From positions 992,001 to 1,056,000 of the forward strand of contig SEMN01000080.1 in NCBI GenBank assembly GCA_005408345.1: a stretch of DNA of 64,000 nt, written 5' to 3'. The notes beneath the pieces are model-generated. The model was not told the DNA's origin, searched no databases, and was given only the letters and a program-made list of their open reading frames with translations. Origin of the DNA: Macquaria australasica. Taxonomy: Eukaryota; Chordata; Actinopteri; Centrarchiformes; Percichthyidae. Below, in pieces: positions 60,501 to 64,000 of this stretch (positions are counted from its first letter, which is position 1; each line of letters opens with the position of its first letter). Both the position numbers and the translations under genes were made by a program.

Positions 60501-62085
60501 GATTTTGCGGCATCTTTTTCACTGGTGGAGAGCATGACTGTGATTTATTGACTGCACTATTTGCAGAGTTGGGAGAGTTGGCGTCATATATGATAAGGAG
60601 AGATGTTAAATCCCAGCGGTTGAAGGGGGTCTTTTTATTCATAAGTGTAGAAAACTAGGGTTATGTGGCTTTAATGTAAATCTGGCTAACATGACTTTTG
60701 TTGTACTAAATGAGGGTCAAGTGCAGCTCAGGCGTTTCCATTTAAAAACAAATTCCTTTATGTTACAGGACGTAAATGCTACATGTCCTCCTGAGACCTT
60801 CATTGAGGACCAGCTGTGCACAGATGTTTGATGGATCCCTCTGCATGCACAGTGTGATTTATGAAATGTAGCATTGTGCCAACCAACACAGTACATGCTG
60901 AATACCAAAAAGCATTTCTATTTTGTCATGTTTGGTAAGCAACACATTTTCCATTTCTGGCTCTGCACTTATTACTTCAGCTGTGAAATTACACAGTGAC
61001 TAAGAGGTGGGAGCGCAGATCATCTGCCTAACTTTTCAAATAGGTGAGGCATTTCATATTCTTCAGTCGTCCAACAGGTGAGAGTCCCGGCTATTAATAT
61101 TCAGGCTGATATTGTTTATACAATACTGCCTTTTGTGCTGTTCACGGGTCGATAATCTGCCTTCTTGCTGGTAAACTCTGGAAAGTGTGCAAAGTGGAAA
61201 ATTGGTGCATTTAATTTTTCCCCTGGAGACAAGATATGTATATACATCAGAATTGCGAGGTAAATGTAAAAAAAATAAATAAAAAAAGGTCAAATTGGAT
61301 TTGACTATCCTACTCACTCTCATTGCTTTTAGAAACCAGAGCTTAACAGTATTTTGACAAAATCTTAAAATATCACCGCTGGAAACTGCTTTGCATTTCA
61401 TGGTTGGGCGCGTTATCACAGTTGTACCGGCGTCCACTAAGGTTTAAAAGTGAACACATTCATGAACAGATGCAGTTCCACCTCTGAGACACAAGTCATT
61501 ACTGATTACAGCTTGGAAATAATGTAAAAAAATAAATAAATAACATACCAGTCCACCACAGACATGTACAGTAAGAAGAATCTGCCTTGCTTGTTTTTAC
61601 TGTTGTAACTGACACGTATCATGATGTGAAGCCAGTTCTATCAGATCATAATAGCAGCAGAAATATGCAACTATTTTTAGAAACACTCACAACACATTTG
61701 TGCCAATTCAAAGCTAAAATGATGCCTTACCTTCCCATATATTTGGTGTTATTTGCGCCTCATAGATTCTGTTCTTCTTTTAGATGACCCCTTCAGAATG
61801 CATTAGACTAAGACAAAAACTTGCATGTCTTTGCTATATGACAACCAACAGTTTTTGCCCCCCTGGTAGCTGAGCAATAAGACCCTGACAGTAGTTCTGC
61901 CATATTGCCATGAGGTTTGCTGTGAACATTCATGGTTCCCAACTGCAGAGTTCTAATGCTTTTGGTGACTCTTAATACCTTTTATCACTTCTTAAGCTTA
62001 GACAAAGCTAAAGGGGGCTCAGAATAAATGAAAAGAAATAAGTCAGATAAACATTGCATTTGTGAAAACAGGGGTGTAGCTAACT
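57570..62085. other. Mostly unique non-coding DNA
   Basis: 58905-59330 is quiet sequence with TTAATATGCACTTCATGCAA (octamer ATGCAAAT at 59270-59277) and several TAAT cores. 60240-60335 (GTATTCAATTAGATATGCCC) is similar in character, followed by a T-rich tract. The 204-residue frame at 60044-60658 spans that tract (a run of Phe/Leu) and has no domain. Candidate regulatory DNA only; no gene called. Confidence 0.35.
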
Positions 62086-62093
62086 TCTAATTA

Positions 62094-62542
62094 CAGGGTT
62101 CGTACAGTTTTTCAAGAGTAAAATTCAAGCACTTTGCAAGCACTTTCAAGGTACCTTAACCAAAATTTGCCAGACTCTCGAAGCATTTATCATCATATCC
62201 AAATTGGTACTATAAATGCAATTGCGAAAAATAAAGTTTACAGAATTCCTTTACACCCACAGTCTCTTTGTTTATTTTACCAGCTGTTCATATTAACTTT
62301 GATTGTATTTTTTGGTCATGATTATTTAATGCTTCCTAATTCCTAAGAGTAAGGGATCAATGGAGGATTTATCTAGCTATGAATGACGAGTGAACACAAG
62401 AAAAGAACTTCACTTTTACATTATGTTGAAACTCAAGCATTTTTCAAGGAGTCTATTCGAATTCAAGCATTTTCCTAACCTTGAAAATATAATGATTAAA
62501 ATTAAGCCTTTTCCAAACTTTCAATTCTTTGTACGAACCCTG
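62094..62542. mobile_element. Nonautonomous DNA element with TIRs and target duplication
   Basis: Ends CAGGGTTCGTACA (62094-62106) and TGTACGAACCCTG (62530-62542) are perfect inverted repeats. TAATTA flanks both sides (62088-62093 and 62543-62548) as a probable target-site duplication. The subterminal wording (TTTTTCAAG, CAAGCACTTT, CAAGCATTTTCC, ACCTTGAAAA) is typical of a fish repeat beginning 'cagggttcgtaca'. 449 bases, no coding. hAT membership is a guess; a 6-base duplication is not the usual hAT 8. Confidence 0.8.
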
Positions 62543-62589
62543 TAATTAAACTGAAAAGAAGATTTGAGAAGAAGAAAAAAAATCAAAGG

Positions 62590-62870
62590 TTCAGTCTTTG
62601 TCGCGTGGTGTCGAGTGTATCGAGTGTCCCTGCAGAGTCACACCGAACACTCAATGAATGGATATCAAGCTCTTCTGTGCCAGAAAACATGATGGACCTT
62701 TTATTCGCAGCAGCCATTTTGACTGGTCGAAGCAGGAAAAGCACAGGTGTATCTAATAACGCTAACGGCGGCCCTGTTCCATTTAAATGTCCCAGTAAGC
62801 CACGCCAGTGAGCCGAACTGCAGCAGGACCCTGGAACTAGCTCACCTAGATGGAAAGCGGCCGTCAATAG
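62590..62870. repeat. Interspersed repeat adjoining the TIR element
   Basis: CATTTTGACTGGTCGAAGCA, GCACAGGTGTATCTAATAAC, CATTTAAATGTCCCAGTAAG and CACGCCAGTGAGCCGAACTG, then AGCAGGACCCTGGAAC, make up a sequence I recall as dispersed in fishes. Opposing frames of 68-94 residues lie in it and are by-products. It starts with a short tandem (TCGAGTGTATCGAGTGT). Confidence 0.5.
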
Positions 62871-64000
62871 TGTTATTAATTACACCTGAGCGTTTCCTGC
62901 TGAGACATGCCAGCCGAGGAAGAGTCAGACGCTTCTGCTTTGTCTGGGAGTCTTTCACGAGCGACTCGTAATACTGAGGTTTTATCCTTGTAGGTAACAG
63001 TAGCCTGAAGAATACAGACTGCACATTTCTCCGCAGGTTGTATCGTGTGCAATAATAGAGCAATTTCTCACAATCTCCCCTGAAATCTATAGAGAAATTA
63101 ATGTTTGCTAAAGTCATCTAATTCTATATTGAGGCTTGGCAGCGGGAGCATGCTTATTCCATGGTGGTTTGGGAATTAAGCACTGTTTGACTGGAATAAT
63201 TGAGCCAGCCAGGTGCTCCGTGCTGGACTGTAATAATGCTCAGCATATAGTGCATAGCTCATTCCTCCAGGGAATACACCGAAACAGGGGAAAATATCCT
63301 AGAAAACACTGTATAGTCTGGTGACGTTTGTGGCTATAGATATCACTGTTTTCTAGTAAAGGGAATAAATGGATTATTGAGGATTTTCTTAACCTCTGCA
63401 GTTACTATTGCCTAAAGAAAATGAGGGTATAATGAACAAAACATCCGGTAATTATCAATACTTAGAGCTGCTTACACCATAGCCTCTTAGTCACTGCATA
63501 ATTTCACAGTGAGAGTAAACTGCTCCTGCCTTTACTGTTGCCCCCCCCCCCCAATTAATCTTTCCGTTTGTTCTTTCTGTCTCTGGCTGCTGCACATTTT
63601 TTTGTATTTCCTTTTATTTTCCATCACTCAGCCAACTCTGATCCCACTCAGTCGAAACTGAGGGAGAACATGAATGAGCCGTGTGTTTGCTCACAGCCCT
63701 TTTGAGGAACCTTGCAGCGAGAAGTGCCTCTTGGTCTAACAATTGAAAGCAGGTAAACCCAGTGGAATGTTTCCATGCCAACAGTGTGCCGTAACATCTT
63801 CAATTCACTTATTGTCCCTATAATCTAGGAGATGGATGGGAGACCTCGGCGATGTGCCTGGGCTGGCAGTCAGTCACGGCAGCACTGACACTTTGGATTC
63901 CGAGCCATCACACAAGCGCTCCCTTCTGATATGCTCAGACTAGTGTCAGGTTTACTTTCAATGTTAAGATGTGGCTGTATCCTCAAAGTGTGGACACGAT
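62871..64000. other. Unique non-coding DNA
   Basis: Poly(C) at 63541-63552. 63125-63270 (GAGCATGCTTATTCCATGGT, GGAATAATTGAGCCAGCC) is quiet and could be conserved. No gene seen to the window end. Confidence 0.4.

Noticed and set aside
60044..60658. 204-residue open frame
   Set aside because: Spans a T-rich tract, overlaps minus-strand frames and shows no domain.

Overview
This 64 kb window looks like nuclear DNA from a ray-finned fish, most likely a percomorph teleost. The evidence is the repeat content: long (CA)n/(GT)n and (GAA)n microsatellites, a tRNA-headed SINE with the usual fish tail, several AT-rich nonautonomous elements of the 'gggctgcaactaac...gattaatcg' type, an L2-like LINE fragment with a readable YADD motif, and other interspersed repeats I know from fish genomes. 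Nothing bacterial is present: no operons, no dense coding and no rRNA or tRNA genes. Repeat families are named from memory, without a library search.

The window is almost free of host genes. Most open frames are short, lie in repeats or simple sequence, or have no recognisable protein character. It is probably a gene desert or the inside of one or more very large introns. The best host-coding candidate is on the minus strand at about 36.7-37.2 kb. It is a small cysteine-rich, possibly secreted protein whose distal exon has a broken paralogous copy at 36.34-36.53 kb. A (CA)n tract has grown inside the broken copy.

Layout. 0-5 kb: unique sequence, old repeats, a SINE that has lost its B box, and a 178 bp GAA tract. 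5-16 kb: mostly unique sequence, with a 99 bp CA tract and a 65 bp GT tract 0.87 kb apart. 16-18 kb: a cluster of hAT-like miniature elements, one inserted in another. 18-26 kb: unique sequence with possible conserved non-coding stretches. 26-28.5 kb: a recent 125 bp direct duplication and a TIR element. 30-36 kb: unique sequence, then two tandem copies of one repeat. 36.3-37.4 kb: the cysteine-rich gene and its pseudogene copy. 40.6-45.9 kb: the densest repeat block, with an inverted pair of perfect DR1 sites, a modular tandem repeat, L2 LINE pieces, a long hairpin and a TIR element. 46-62 kb: largely unique sequence, including a quiet stretch at 50-51 kb. 62.1-62.9 kb: a 449 bp TIR element with an apparent TAATTA target duplication beside another repeat.

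No multi-gene system can be supported here. The items most worth checking are the cysteine-rich locus, the 66 bp near-perfect hairpin at 45.2 kb and the paired DR1 sites at 40.8-40.9 kb.
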